A DNA stretch of 64,000 nt, taken from Doris montereyensis (Eukaryota; Mollusca; Gastropoda; Nudibranchia; Dorididae). Below are positions 12,201-27,200 of the stretch, one piece after another. Location: the NCBI GenBank assembly GCA_037039925.1, contig JAXRKP010000036.1:194501-258500 (forward strand), read 5' to 3'. Every line of letters begins with the position of its first letter. The first letter of the stretch is position 1. Below the pieces are notes generated by a model. The model searched no databases. It was not told the origin of the DNA and saw nothing but the letters and a program-made list of their open reading frames with translations. The translations under genes were made by a program, and so were the position numbers.

Positions 12201-15200
12201 GTGGCGAAATGTGTGCCTGATAATACAATTTATTTGTTATCCTTTTTTTTTAATACACTTGGTTTTATAAATCACTCTTGGTAAATCAGTCATTTGGATA
12301 GATGTATGATATATAGACATAGTGCTGATTCTGCATTGATATATCTATAACAAATTGTGAGATCATTTAGGAAACCAGAATGCAACACATAAACATTTTT
12401 CATTTTTCTTTACTTCCTACAGGAAAGCCAATGAAACTGATTTATTTTGTGTCCCCTTACGATTTGCTAGACAAAAAAATCTCTCACTGCTCATCCTTTG
12501 ACTGTTGAAGGTAGGAGTTTAATCAGAAGCTATCAGTTTCTTTTTTTATGAAGTGTATTAGTTTTTGCATCTGAGTGACATATTAAGTTCTTATGTTTTT
12601 CTTAATAACCAGGGTGTCCAGCAAGATCGAACGTCGAAAATATGTCTGATTTTTCATACTATGGTCGGAAATTGATGTCTTGGTAAGGAAAACAAGTAGG
12701 AAATTGGGCTCAGGTAGTAAAAACAGGGTTTCCATGCATCAGGAAAATCCTTGAAAACTAAAAAAATGTTTACCGGTCGAGAAAATACCAGGGGAAATGA
12801 TGTAATGAGGACGAACATGCGGGAAAATCAGGGAAACCGAAGTAGACATGAACAACTATCGGCACCGCGAAATAGGAAAATGCGAATATGATCGTGGATG
12901 ATGAATGATCATTTTGTCATCCATTTCCTGTCAGGCATGCTTTGATGTTTGGCGATTCTTTCATGTTGAAACTAAACGATTCCGATACCTTTTTTAAAAT
13001 TGTAAAGTTTGCCCGAGGAATTAGTATCGGATTTCGACACAAAGCTTTCAATACTTTCTTTAGTTTTAGCACCTATACAATACCATGAACTACTTATCTA
13101 CGGCCCAGCCTCCTTTCTTCAATTTAACTTTTACTCTGGAGAGGTTAAGAATGCCATATGTGTTAAAAAGCCAATCGCAAGCACGTTGTTGTATGGTTCG
13201 TATCAAAAAAAGAGAGAGACAGAGGGCAATGTGCATATTTTAAGTCCGATCGCTCACGTGTGTGTGTGTAAGAAAGCTAGACAGAGAATATTTGTGTGTG
13301 TTTAATGCGACCAATCGCGCATGTGTGTATTAGTATTAGAGAGAGAGTATATATGGAGAGTCGGGAGTTTACGGATGACCGAAAGGCAAGTGTTTAGTGA
13401 GAATAGAGGAGGTTGGATGATCGAAGGGATATTATGCATACGATGTGAAAAGATGTGATGGCAAAATAAGAGGCGACTGAGTCTGACATACGGTATCAGA
13501 AGAGAAAGAGGAAGAACGAATGTCTTCCACTACAGTGTAGACATGGGTGGGAAAGAGTGGAACCGGGAAGAAGGCAATCATGTACTATAGTATACAGTAA
13601 TACTAGATTCAGATCTAGATCTAGATTCCGGTTTTATTGAAGAAGAAAGAAAGAGGGGGTGGAGTGGTTGCCATAATGGAGATTTTTACTAGGGGAGGAG
13701 GTGGGTAGTTGTTTTACGTTGCAGTCAATTAAAAACTCTAGATCTAGTTTTAAGTTTTTGATCCTGAGAAAGAAAGAGAGAGACTGGTTTGGGGGGGGGG
13801 GGTGAAAAGTAGAACAGAGGAAGATTTATAATTGGCAGAGTTCAATCAAGGTATAGAAAAAGCCTTCCAAACCTCATTTTCTCCTCGGTAGACTGAGTAA
13901 GTATTTGTGCGTGTGTTCAGGCTATGGATTATGTCACTCTTGTGTTTGATTTATTTTTCGAAAGGAGATAAAAAAATATAATTCATTTTTGCACTGTTTG
14001 CATATTTTGTGAAATGATAGGGGTAGATCTATCACAACTAGATCTATCAGCTATCAACAAAAAATTCAGAAATCTGTGGGAAAATGCTGAAATTAAGTGA
14101 AACATTATTAATCCAAAATGAAACATTAAAGAAATGTGTGATCACTTTTAATTTCATGGAGATGCACTACAAAGTCATTCACTTATGATTTGAATTAACA
14201 ATTTATAATAATGCATTGAAATTGGAAATATTTATGATATTCTCCGTTTCTAGCGTCAAGGGAGTATTTCATTTCCTAGGTAGGATTTTTTGTGTTGAGG
14301 TAGGAAATTTTTAGTTGACTTTGTGCTGGACACCCTGAATAACATACAATCATATTTGTTGTTTAATGTTGAATATATCTGAAATGTTTTTTTGACAAAG
14401 TGATTTTTAATTAGGACATTCATTTTGAGAAATTTAGTGTTGAAATCATCATCACAAATAACGTTTGATTGAAACTGTCATACATGTTCTGCTTTTGAAC
14501 TAAACTGTTTTTAATAACTGCATTGCCAGACCAATTCTCTTTTTGGAAGTTACAAACAATTTATATTTTATTTACAATTAGATATGTCTTTCATGTGTCT
14601 TTTTATAGCTCTTTATTAAAGGATTATGAGGTGGATTTGGCAATACCTATTCAGATAGAAAGGGATCCTCTGCTGCTTCTTTCACTCCTATTGTCTTTAT
14701 TATTTGCTGCTTACTTATCTATATATGGATCCCCAGTTCATAGTTCATCGTTTTTGTTTTTGACAGTCAGCTAGGTCAGTGTTGATTTGATGACTCTATA
14801 CTTCATCATATAAGGCTTTATATCCATTTGTATTGTCATTGCCTCTCAATATTGACAGCTTCACAGCAACGAATCAGCAGTAATGTAAATGCTAAATTGA
14901 TAGTTTTACTTTATTATCTGTTTATCATTCCATCTATGTAATGTCAATGCTTTGGATAAGATCAATGATTTTGTTTTCTCTACAGCGATCACAGAAAACT
15001 TCTTAGGACAAAGTGCAACTGTGTGTATTGAAGCTGTTGGAGAATCGCATCCTCCGAATAAATTGCAAACAATGCCACTAATGAATGTTGGGAAAACTCA
15101 TGATGGAAAGAGGTGAGAGACTGCTTTTAACTTTGTTATTTCCTTTAATGTTACACAGGGCATATTCATGCAGGTGCCTACTGAAAGTTCTATCAGAATA

Positions 15201-18200
15201 ATGAGTTCTTTCTCATTATTGACAAAAACAGTGTAGCTTTCCTTGCATTTGTTTAATTTTGTATTGAACTGACCCATGAATGTCTTATAATATTAGTTTG
15301 CAGTAATGATAAATTGATCATATATGTGTATACGGAAATAAAGCAATGTATTCAATGATTTATGTAATAAGCTCTAGGTTATTGCAGCTATTAATAAGCT
15401 TCAGTTTATTGCAGTTATCCTTGTAAATTGAAATGTTTTAACAACATTTCTTTTCTGTTTTAAAAGCCTCCCTTCTTTTTCTGGTTGAGTACCATGAACA
15501 GCATGATGTTGCCGGCAAGCTTTGTCCTTGTGCTCCCCCAAAACATCGCCCTTTCTACGCATGTTCTTCAAAAGATCACAAGCCTCACAAGTAAGTCAAC
15601 ACATTTATATTTTCTTTCTTCTTTTTTTTTTTGAGTTTCATTATTTATAAATATAAATATTTAAACATAACAACATTGGATTGAGTAAAATATTGCTATC
15701 TAGATGATGTTTTTCTTGTCTTTTTTTTTTTAGGGTTTCATCTATTTTAACTTTTAAGAACATAAATAAATGCAATTGTGACCTATTTTCTTTTAAATCA
15801 GTGTCATAACAATACCGTGAACTTTTCCAGATCTGGAGGTGCATCAGGATTCTGAGTATAAAAATCTTCAATCGCTTATCCTAGAGTCATTCTCCAAAGA
15901 GAAACCAGACAACCCAAATACGAATAAATTGTTTGTGGTGAGTTATTCGAGTTGCTTTCGGTTATTTTGAATATTTAGCTTACATCAGTGTAGGTTGACT
16001 TGTTCTTTAAATATCTCAGTTGAAACAGAGCTAACCTATAATGTGGAGAGGAAAGTCTGAATTCAGATTGTTTTCTATCTTTGTATGATCAGAATGTTCT
16101 ATGCAGCAACAGTTCATCAAAACCATGTAAGCAAAACATTAATACATGCGGCTCAGGTGGTCCAAAGCTATGGCACTTGGTTCATATCTTGTTAGGGACA
16201 TGTAAATATTTAACAGAATTTGTTTTCCTTCTGAAACCAACTTGTCCTAGACAGGCTGGACTTAGCATCTATCTAGTCTTACTATAGATAAATAAGAAAT
16301 TGAGAGATCTTGGTACACATGTTGTATGTCCCATATTTTTGTAGCAAAAGTCTCTTTGTCCTTCCTAAACCCATGAATCGTAATTTATCACACCTGTAGG
16401 AAGGCAAATATCCTGCCAACATAGATGTTCATGCTGTATGTGAAAATGTTCAAACTTAAAGGTAGATCTCTGACATGCATCAGTCTTGTAGTCGTGTTTA
16501 AATCTCATTTATTCAATGAAATAAGTATCTTAAAGTGAGCTTTCTGTTCTTTACATTAAACTGTGTAAAATATCATAGATCACGTGCAGTATAAAACTGA
16601 TGTATTTGTGTTGTTTTCGTTCTAGTAGTGCTTTTTTTTTTTTTTTGATGTAGCCATAAGTCATTAGTACTTGGTTTAAAGAATTCTTCCAAATACTTTG
16701 AAAATGACTTGACAGAGATGTAATAATCGTCATTTTTGTGTCAAATTTCAGTCACTGCCTGATCAGCATCATGTGTATATTTTAAATGGCATGAATGGGG
16801 ATCTCAAGACCAGCAAGGTGTAATGGTCTCTCGCATTCCTTTTACCCATCCCACTCACGTGCCAAAGATTCTCATTCACATTCGCCAACAGCTGCTATTC
16901 AATATCATCATCGGAAGCTGTGTCCGGACAGGAGGTGATAAAGGTAACAATATTTCCATTTCGTTTTCCAAGCTCCCTGTCCAGTTAATTATTATTGGAA
17001 TGATAAAGCATAGAAATATGTACAGCATTCTGCAAAGTTAATATGTGAAAATTAAGATGTTTATATCTTCATCCTAAAGGAATGTTTAATGATATTTTTA
17101 AAATTTGATACCTGAAATGTTGGATATGTTAAACCTTTTTGTTGTTGTTGAGTTCCAGAGACATCCTGGTGTAATATTTTTGTCTTTTCTCTTATCCCTC
17201 TTTCAGAAGAAAAAGATGGTATTATATTTGAAGTAAATGCTGTATCATTGCAACAGCTGACCATTGTGTTTGAGCATCCAGCATATGATTCCATGATTAC
17301 TGGTAAGTTGTGAATACAGTCAATGTTGGTTAAGTCAATATTCAGTCTAGATCTTGTATCTAGGCTAGATAGATCAATATCTAAATAAAATAGAAGAGTC
17401 AGAGACCTAGAAACTAGCGAACTATTGTAGAGATCTAGAAACTGCTGATTTTCTTCAAAGTTGTTGACACTTGCCACTAATTGGTGGAAATCCGCTTTTT
17501 TCAGCATTCAGAGAAAGTTTCCTTTTTTTCATTGTTCAGAAGAAATTTCCCCCTTTTTCAACATTCAGAGCTAGTTTCCTCCTTTTTCAACTTTCAGAGG
17601 AAATTTCCTCCTTTTTCCACCATTCCCGTCGCAGAACTCCAGTTGGTCATGAGTCAGTGGTAGTAGAGTGAAACTTAGAATCTATATATGCCAACTATTC
17701 AATTTTTCCGTTCCACCATATAAACTTTTTAGCGATATTTCACGGGTTTAGCAATTCAGTCTGTACAATTATCGATACCGGTACCAACACCAACGTTAAC
17801 ACAAATACATTTGTGAATGACGAATCATCTCGACGTTTTCTGTTGTCGGATGATACTTTGCTTACAACCGATTCCTATGTCGATGACAATTTTACATGCC
17901 AGTATACTATGTCGGCAGATGTTGTATCTTTGCAAGAAATAAGAATATATAAATATAACATGTCTTTCACGCATACTATTTATCAGATTTCCTCTGATTT
18001 CAGATTATTTGGGGTTTTCTAATTTTAACGTATTTTTCTCTTAAGTTTCCTTTTCTTCCCTTTTACTAAAATGCTTCTATGTTCACTGTTATGAATAGGT
18101 GAGATGATTTAGCACAACAGGATAAAATTCCAGACTCCAGGCCCATCGTCAATTTTTATACTAATCATTAGCGGAAGCACACTGCTTTATTTTAACTTTC

Positions 18201-21200
18201 ACTTTCTAGACGAACTACAATTTCCACACTGATCCGTGAGGTCCTACTTTTCACACAAGAAGATTTCAGATTTAAACATCGGAACCTTCTTTACCACCTT
18301 TCAGATTTTTTAGTCTGAAATCTACTACCGCATTAGTTGTGGACATAGCCTTTTGCGCAAAGGATTTTAGGATAGATTTAGACAATGTTAAGATGCACTG
18401 ACTTACCTTTTTGCAGTCGTACAGTTCAGTTGTGAATGTGACCCGCGGTCGACGATTTTTCATTCTTTCATTCCAGGAAAATCGGCTAAGCTATTTTAAA
18501 TTTCCTATTGCGTTATTTGCGATTTATGCTATAATCCTATTTGTGGGTTATTGTGATTTAATAGTCTTATCTAGATCTAGAGCTAGACAAGATTAAGATC
18601 GATCTGCTTGAGTGAAGTGACCTAGATTCTAAATCTAGATTTCTATAATGACGTCTTGACAGCCCTAGATCTAGGCCGTAGTTTTCCCTAGGTCATAGCT
18701 TGAGTTAGTATATCAGCGTATAAATAGATCTTGCTTGTTAACAGATTAAAATTATTTCTTGCTCGGCGTTCCAGAGAATTTGAGATTTAGATTCTAATCG
18801 GATAGAGAGATCTTGAAAATAAGCGCGCACATTATTGATCTAGATTCTTCTAAATTTAGATTCTAGACAGACAGGCTATTTTATGATAGATCTGGATTCA
18901 ATCTAGTACGATCCAGATAAGATATATCTAGATCTAAGTCTAATTGTTATCTAGAGGCCTAGAAACTACAAGACTAGATTTAGATTAGTAGGTCTAGAAT
19001 TTGTCACACCCATTTTTTTCAATAACCTTAGTAGAGCTAGAGTTAGATTTCTAGATCTACTTGGTAGCCTAGTTATATAGAATCAGAATTGATTAAAAAA
19101 ATTTGCTGTAACTGTAATAATAACAAGCAAATCTTCAAAACAACTGACTCTAGATCTAGGTTAAAGGTAAGCTAGCTCCAGAATGTAGATCTAGACAATT
19201 TAACAAACTTGGGATGACCTGTCAAGAGTTAAGGTTTAATGATCGGGATTCACTAGTAGATGTGATTTAATCTAGATCTAAGTTCTATGTCTAAGAACAA
19301 ACTCTGGCTGTCAACGTAAAAGTGTAATGATGAATTCCTTTCTAGTTATATCAGGAAGGTTGAAAAAGATGGCATTGCATGGTCCTGTTATTGTGAGTGT
19401 GAGATTAAATACGGTACAGGAGGTGTTCGGTGTCTGAAAGTTTCACATTTCAGAGACTTTCAGATTTTTTTCCTTTGCCATTTACATCCCTGTCCAATGC
19501 ATTGTTCTAATTAGCCGTTATTCAACATCTGCATATCTGTACCTTTAGATCTACGGCCTTGAGATCTAATCTTTCACTTAAGTTATGATGAGAGAGAGTG
19601 TGTGAGTGAATGGGACAGAGACAAGAGAGGAGAGAGAGAATACGTGGGACAGAGGAGAGAGAGAGAGGCCACTAGTAGTAGTAAGCCTACTACTACTACA
19701 TGTATTACATTAATGTTATTGGTGCTAATATTATTTTAGTGTTATTCTCACATACTTAAGTTTAGAGCTTGAACTAAGGAAGTGAAGCTACTTTGATTTA
19801 GGCATATCTAATATTATCTGAAACTCGGGTTAAACTGTTGGCGGTTGGTGGTAGTTTCTACTTCTTTTCTTATTCTTATTTTTCTTTCATTGTTGCTGTT
19901 TCCTCTGAATTGACCTAAGCTCACGGCATATGGTGGACGAGGTGACATTTAATAAAACAAATAAATCTAACTCGCATCAGCTCCTACCAATCACGACCAT
20001 AAAGGGTGATAACTCACACAAATCACATAAGTGGATTTTTCATGCAAGTTGATCATTGTAGTTACGGTCCTGTAGTGTGAGCATTGACTTAACTGGCTTT
20101 CACTGTTGTAGAATTTTATGAACTTGGAAAACTAGATCTAGGCCTTACTTATAGTCGTCATGAAGAAAATTGATACGCTTGGATAACCAGAGGATTAAAA
20201 ATTTTTTTTTTGTGGAATGGAAATGGTTTTGTACAGTTAAGATCTGCATCAGACTAGCAGTAGCAGCCTGTCCAGAAAAAGTTGGGATAAGCCCCTACCT
20301 GAGCCTCCATATAGTAAGGTGGCTTAAGCCCCAACGTTGTGGGTCGCAATGTCCTGAGGTGAACTTTACCTCCTTACTGAAATCACAGAAACTTTTTTCA
20401 TTCATGGCTCAAACCCTAATGTTTTTACCAAGAGTATGTGAATAGCACTCAAGTCTAGTAATACTGGTTATTGCGTGCGACCTTTGAAAATAATGAATAA
20501 TAATAATCATGTAGCAGCGTAGTGGTAGTAGAAGGTCCACATGAAATATTACTATAGTATCAGTCTCAGAAAATATTATTAATACTATTGAGGGCCGCAT
20601 AACCCCAAAACAATGCTACATGCGTCTGCATTGATCGCGATGTTGTGTATTTAATATTAGTTCTTGTATTATGAGAGCACAGACACACAGGTGCCGTCTT
20701 TTTTTAAAAGAAGGCAATGCTCCTGTAATAAAGTTTACATTCTAATTAGTAATAACATTACAGCAGGTACATAATAAGTCTATTGTTGTACAGATACCCC
20801 AGTGTACGTCTGTACGATGCATTGTTACAATAATATTATTATGGTAACGTTAGTTATACATCGTGGGTTTTCGCTGAAAGTTTAACAGTTGAGAATGTCA
20901 GGTTTGTGGGACAGGCGACGCGTATGCGGGACGGACAACTGTAATGCGTGGCGCTTGGCAACCCTGATGATATCCTGAGTTTGGGGCGGGGCGGGAAGGG
21001 TGGTCATAGGTGGTTTGTCGCGACATCGATAATTTTCTACTTTTTGTTTTTGGCTTTTCTCCGTTATCATCACTGCTAGTTGATAGTGCAATCATAGCTC
21101 TAGTTGATAGAGTGAGAATCTGGCTAGGTCTAATTTATAAATGAAAGTTTTAAAACATCTGCAATTTCACACCTTGAATTTGTTGATTGGAATCACTCAG

Positions 21201-24200
21201 TCATGTTATTGATGTAGATCTAACTTCTAAGAGAACATATTGAGTTTCAGGTGGAAATGTCTATTAAACAGTGTATAATGATTCATTCTTATTTAGATCT
21301 AGTTTTAGTTATGTTAGGAATGTGGAGACAGATGAGTTTGTATTGTGCTGTTATTTTATTTAGGGTATGAGTTAAAATATGGTTCAGGAGGCAAACCCTC
21401 ATGAAGAGAGAAAAGTTTACATAGATGTGCTCACAAGTTTAAAATGTCTGAGTTTCAATAATTTTTTATGAATTTGGCATTTACATCCCTGTTGGGTGTT
21501 TTTATTGTGTTTTATTATAAATATGATCATAATATTTAGGATTACCATACTCCTGTATTTGTAGGGGGAAGCAATTTGTCAATTTCAAAGTCAAGAAAAG
21601 ACCTAGAAATTGCAATTTTTGATCAAAGTCATTGAAAGAACATGTAAGCCCAATAGAGAGAGCCACCAGAGACTGATTATCTCTTTACTACCGTTGATTT
21701 TGTCCTAAACATGTCCCTCTCTTCAGTCCCAAATCTTATCCTCTTTGCGTTGTATCCAATTTTCGTGATGGAATTTAATAGTGCATGATGATGATGAGAA
21801 AGAAGTTTAATTGCCTAGATAATCATGCAAAACATGTAGGAAAAGCATTGTCTCAATCTATGGCAAATGTCTGTAATGTATGAAGACTGTGGGCGGTTGA
21901 TGGGTGCTGTTGACGAGTCCCACTTCTTTCCTTTCACTATTTCACTCATCTTTCATCTTGCTGTTTCTTCGTGCTTCACCCTGAAATCACCAAATATGGT
22001 GGAGGAGATACGTTTAATAAGAGACCCAAAACCTCCTCACAAATGATTTACCTACATGCTGCCTCTTAGTATAGGATAAACATGTTATACCCTGGGTGAC
22101 ATCAAATATGATTATCAGATCAAGTCATTACTTGACAATGAGGTTACATAAATAAATAAAAATTCCTCCAAAGCCATTACGGTCCTTAGAGCGAAAGCTT
22201 ATCCCAGGGTCAATAGTGTGAAGCGAAACAGGTGATTATAATCACCTCCTGGCCATGCCGCTAGTCTGGCGGAGGATTTTACTCCCAAGCTAGTGCTTGC
22301 ACCTGGGTAGAAGGAGGAAAATGCATATTATATTACGTGTCTTTCCCAAGAACACAACGTCGGACGCAGCTTTTCTAGGATTTGAACCCGGAACTCATGA
22401 TCTCGGGTCATTTAGAAATTACCCGTGAAAAATATGGTTAATCTTAGTGGCCTGTTAACAGAACAACCAAATTAAAATATTGAGATATATACATATAGTA
22501 AAGAGAGGCTCTTTTCTTTTTCTTTTCTTTCTTTTAAACATCATGTTGCTTTCTGTCAATTTCAGTGGACATTGATTTAAGTGATATAACAAATCTCAAG
22601 TGCCGTGTGTCCTGTACAAATCCTGATCAATTCATCTGTTCCAACGAGGCTGTTTCAAGGGTTTTTCAAAGGTAATTTCTTTAGTGGCTGTGACAGCGTG
22701 AGATGGGTATTTGCTCTTGCTTAATGAATCATTAAATTTTTTTATGGGAAGATTTGCCTTTCTTGAAAACAATACCTCTCTGTTAAGCTTGCTTTGTGCT
22801 CCCATCTTAAATGCAAGAAGTGCTCGCAGTATTACCGAAAGTGGAGATCTTCTTAAGTGAGGGATTGCACCAGGTCATTTGAGTAAAAAAACGAGTGAGT
22901 GCAAAGAGTGAAGCTAGGATTTTGACTCTATTTGAACAATGATTTCACGTTTATAGATGATGAGTGACCTGTAAAACATGTTTTCTCAAAGTTGATAGAA
23001 TAAAGAATTCATATTGATATGTTATTGCGAACAAAGAAACCTAAACTAAAGACTTAAGCAATAGCAATGATAACCGTGTAATCAACTTAGGCTTTGCATG
23101 AAGTGTGTTGAATTGGAAAGTGTCTCTTTGACAAATGGTGGCAAAGTCATCAGAAATCTATGGGATTGAAATAAGTTGTTATCTCATTGGCTGTTGTTAA
23201 ACTTTGAACAAGGTCATAAACCATTTAAGAAAAGTGGAAATTTAATTAAAGAAGCCCGAAATATAGGGCCTGCATTCTTCCCATGCCAATGAGATTGGCC
23301 CTAAATTTAGTCCGCGACGTTTCTCTGGCCAACACTAATACATCCTAAATAGGAGGCAGGCGTTCTTCTTGGGTTAATGATGGTATCAACACACACACAC
23401 AATCTCTTGTTCTCACTTTCAATCACAAAAGAAGGTTTTGATTCAAATAATGCTTTCAATGAGCTCTCTTGCAGCTTTCATCAAGGGCAAGGAAGATATG
23501 AGGCTTTGGAATGATAGTCTAACTTAAAAGTGGGATGTTGGAGTGGGATGCAGAGGGCATGGTAATCTTGAGGGTTGAATTTCTCATCCCATCGTCATTT
23601 GAAAATCTATAAATTGGCTAAAGTGTGATGTTTCATACACACCTTCCACAACTCTTTTTGAAAAAAAAGCCCCAGCAATGCTATGAAAGAAAACCAACAC
23701 CTGTAGAGTAAATGCAGCACTGTATCCACATTGTTCCTCTCATGTTGAATGTCTTTACTGATCAACTTATTTTAAACTTGCCCTGTAAAAGATCACAACT
23801 TAATTTTAAAACTGCCCTGTAAAAGATCACAATTCCATATCCTTACATAAGTGTTACATATAGGTTGTGACTAATAGCTATCCATAGATTTTATGTTGAC
23901 TGAAATTCATTCTCAGACTAGTTTTTGAAGGGCCTCTGTGCAGGTCTGTATTTTGTCTTATGTTTGATTTTGTTGAGAAATAAGTCAAAACTTAATAATT
24001 ATAATTAAATGACAATTATGTCCTTCTTCAGATGCATGTCCGTTCCTATCATGCTGAGATGGCTTATCAGCAAAGGTAGAAGCCAGCTGGATAAGCTAAA
24101 AGAAGCTGCCTTAGCTGCTGAGCGTGAAAGACAGGAGAAAGCAATGCTCCTAAAAGAAATACAACAAAAACAAGCCAAGATGCAGCCAGTCGTTTTACCA

Positions 24201-27200
24201 ACCAAAGGTCGACCACCACCACAGCCTCCTCATCCACCACCTCTACCACCACCTCCCAGTTATCCATATCAGCATCCATCTTCTCCACATCTAAGCAAAG
24301 GACAGCCTGGCAGCAACGGCCAGGCTCACATGATGTCACCAATCATGTCCGATACGAGGAATTTGATCTCAGGTCTCGAAGACATTCAGGGCATGGACAA
24401 ACCAAATCCTCACATCAATAACGACCGCCTTCTTATGTCTCCAGAACCAGAGAGGGCCTTTAATCCCCTCCTGTCAACTCTTCTTGACGTTGAAAAAGGA
24501 GGTGATAACTCAGGAGAGGTAAATGACAGTCCGATGTTGTCGTTTGTTAGACGACAACACATCAGTGGCTACTAATGTCATTCCCATGAATTGTAAGCCA
24601 AACCCACCTCAAGGCACGAAGCGCTCTCGAAAGCGCAAGTCGCCGGCGGAATTTAGTGGTCCGAGTCCCAAACATCGTCTGAGCGAGACTGATAGTCTAG
24701 GCGGCTCCATGGACACGGATTTTGGACACATCATTCCAGAGCAGAACCTCAGTCCTGCCATTGGAATGGGCATGTCTGGGTTGCCCTCAATGCCCCCTTG
24801 TCATGGGCCGGTGCCCCACCATCCCATGCTCAATCACTCCACCTCTACGTCTCATCAACCAGGAAATGTTATAGACCTAACTGAGGACAACAGTGAACCG
24901 AGTTTGAAGAAATTAGCCGACAGTGTTGAAAAGCAGTTTATTCGAATGGATGTGAAAACAGATCAGGACATATCAATGCTTCGCAGTGAAAATGATCATA
25001 ACCAGGGAGAATCCCAACCATTTTGCAAAATTCACCATCGTGCTCAAAAAACGAGAACGCCTCTACCTCTCTTGAGGGCTACCTCACAGGGTCGGGAGAG
25101 GTAGGCAGGGCTAAGGATTTCGGCCAATCGATACTGCTAGTGCTCCCACTGGCTGTTCGTATTCCAAGCTGAGCACTTTGCTCCTTGCATCTACGGACGT
25201 GCCAACGTCAGTGTCGGGCAAACCCCAGCAGATCAACTCTGGCTTTCTGAGTGACAAGTCGGGAAGCAGTGTAAAGACATCAGTGCATCACGCGATGATG
25301 ACGGAAATGAGAACAAAATCTTCAGGGGTTTTACAGCATTCTTCCAGTGTTGAACTTTTCAACGAAAAACAGATGGTTCCTGGTATCTTTGAAAAGCTTG
25401 ACAGGACAAGGCAGCAGCAGCAACCAGTTGTAAAATCTGAAGTTACTGAGAATGAATCGAATACGGTGCCTTCAGGAGGGGGAAAAGTCTCCTTAAAACT
25501 GCAGTACCTGTAGGACCATTGAAACAGCAAAATAATGTGAAAACTGAATCTGATTTACCTTTCCCAAAGCCTGACAATAGTGCTATGTTTGAATTTAAAA
25601 GTGATGAGGATGATGATGAACCAATAATGCCTAGGTATGTGCATACCCCATCTCCAACAAATTGTCAATTATCTTCCAATAAACAAAAGCGCTCCTCAGA
25701 GTCTGGCCTAACTGTCAAGGTGGAAAAGACTAAAAGAAAGATAAGAGCTCTAGTAACTCTACCAAGCGCAAGAGGGATAAAGAAGAGTCTAAACGGGAAA
25801 AAGAAGAAAAAGAAAAATGAGCATTTAATAGAGTCTGTGTACAGAACTGTAGAAAATGATGAAAAGGCTGATTTTAAACTGAAAATAAGGGTTGCCAAGA
25901 AACCAATTTTGGAAAAAAATGACAAGTCTGCCTTTTCCGACATTTCTCAGCATAGTTATGAAATTACTAAGAAACTACCTTCTAGCCCAAATGACTGTAA
26001 AGAAATCCCTAATAAACTCGTAACCAAAGATAGTTCTGCAGCTATGATTGGTTTTCTGAAAGAGAAAGACAGTAGTGATAATAGTCCCACTGGTGTTTTG
26101 GGCTCTGGCAAATCAGCCTCTGGTCCTAAGATGGTCAAAGCAAACAAAGCAGGGTCGAGTAATTTGGTCAGCTCAAAGACTGATCCGAAGCTGGTCACTA
26201 AGGCTACCATCAGACTGAAGCCAGTCAATATTCCCAACTCAGGTTCAACCGTCAATGTGAGCCAGTCTGGCGCTAAAGGTACGGGTGGCACAGCTAACAA
26301 GGGTCTGCGAAATTAGAGCGTCGCAGCTCGTCGTCCACACTTCCAGTCGATAAGCGAACTGCTGCCCTCAACTCTTTGGTCGAGCGTCGAAGTTCATCAG
26401 GAAGTCAAGATCGTGCAACAATCCTCAGTCATTACCATCGACATCTTCCTCATCCAACAGTGCGCCCTCTGCCACACCCGTCACCACAACAGCCACCAAC
26501 ATCGCCCTGTCCAGCATTCTACCCAATGCCCCTACTGTTAGCAAGATTGCCAGCTTGCCACGCATTCCCCGATTGTCTTCCTCATCCAACACTTCCATCA
26601 GTCGGACATCAAGCCTAGATCCTGCAGCAGGGACGTCTGCAACGCCCACCGGGACAAAATCCAACAACAGCTATACAATGGGGCCAGGCGGCCGACACTG
26701 GTCGTCCATTCCTCCTGGGCCTGGCCCCGGTGGTGGGCGGCTGCCCCTCAATTCTCCCTCGTACAATAGTCGCATGGCACCTCCAGTGTCATGGAGTCAC
26801 CGGTCATCTTTGCCTTTCAATTCCAATCGGCCAATGGGGCCTGCTCATCGTCAATCTAGTCCAATGGGAAATTCTGGAATACGTCAGTCTGGGCCCGGCA
26901 ACATCCATCGACCCCTTAGTTCTTCTTCATCATCATCATCACGTGTTAATAATAATAATAATAATAGTAATAATAGTAACAATAATAGCAGTGGTAGTAG
27001 TGGGAATATTCAATTCAGTGGGAATGGCTCAAAAACGGGACAAATCACCCCAGGCTCGAATAAGTCATCTTCAGGGTTCACCAATAATCCTGCTTTAAAA
27101 ACGAATAATGGCAGCTCAAACTTCAATAAAAATGCAAATATTTCACAAAAACAGTCTGGTGCTGGTTCAAGAGTGAACAGTAGTGGTATGAACAATCTGA

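Larger units (their letters stand above)
17303..22565 (+). other. MED1 intron 14, 5.3 kb, repeat-rich
   Basis: It carries a 33 bp minisatellite (17480-17625), a dense AGATCTAGA-type word field (18540-19330), two diverged copies of a coding-like remnant (19350-19510, 21308-21500), dispersed modules (19840-19970, 20390-20670) and a composite repeat with a nested SINE (21885-22480). It is by far the largest MED1 intron here. Confidence 0.85.

Noticed and set aside
13009..13305. 98-residue open frame inside the hAT-like element as a transposase
   Set aside because: No hAT dimerisation or BED motif is visible and the composition is low in conserved residues; chance is more likely.
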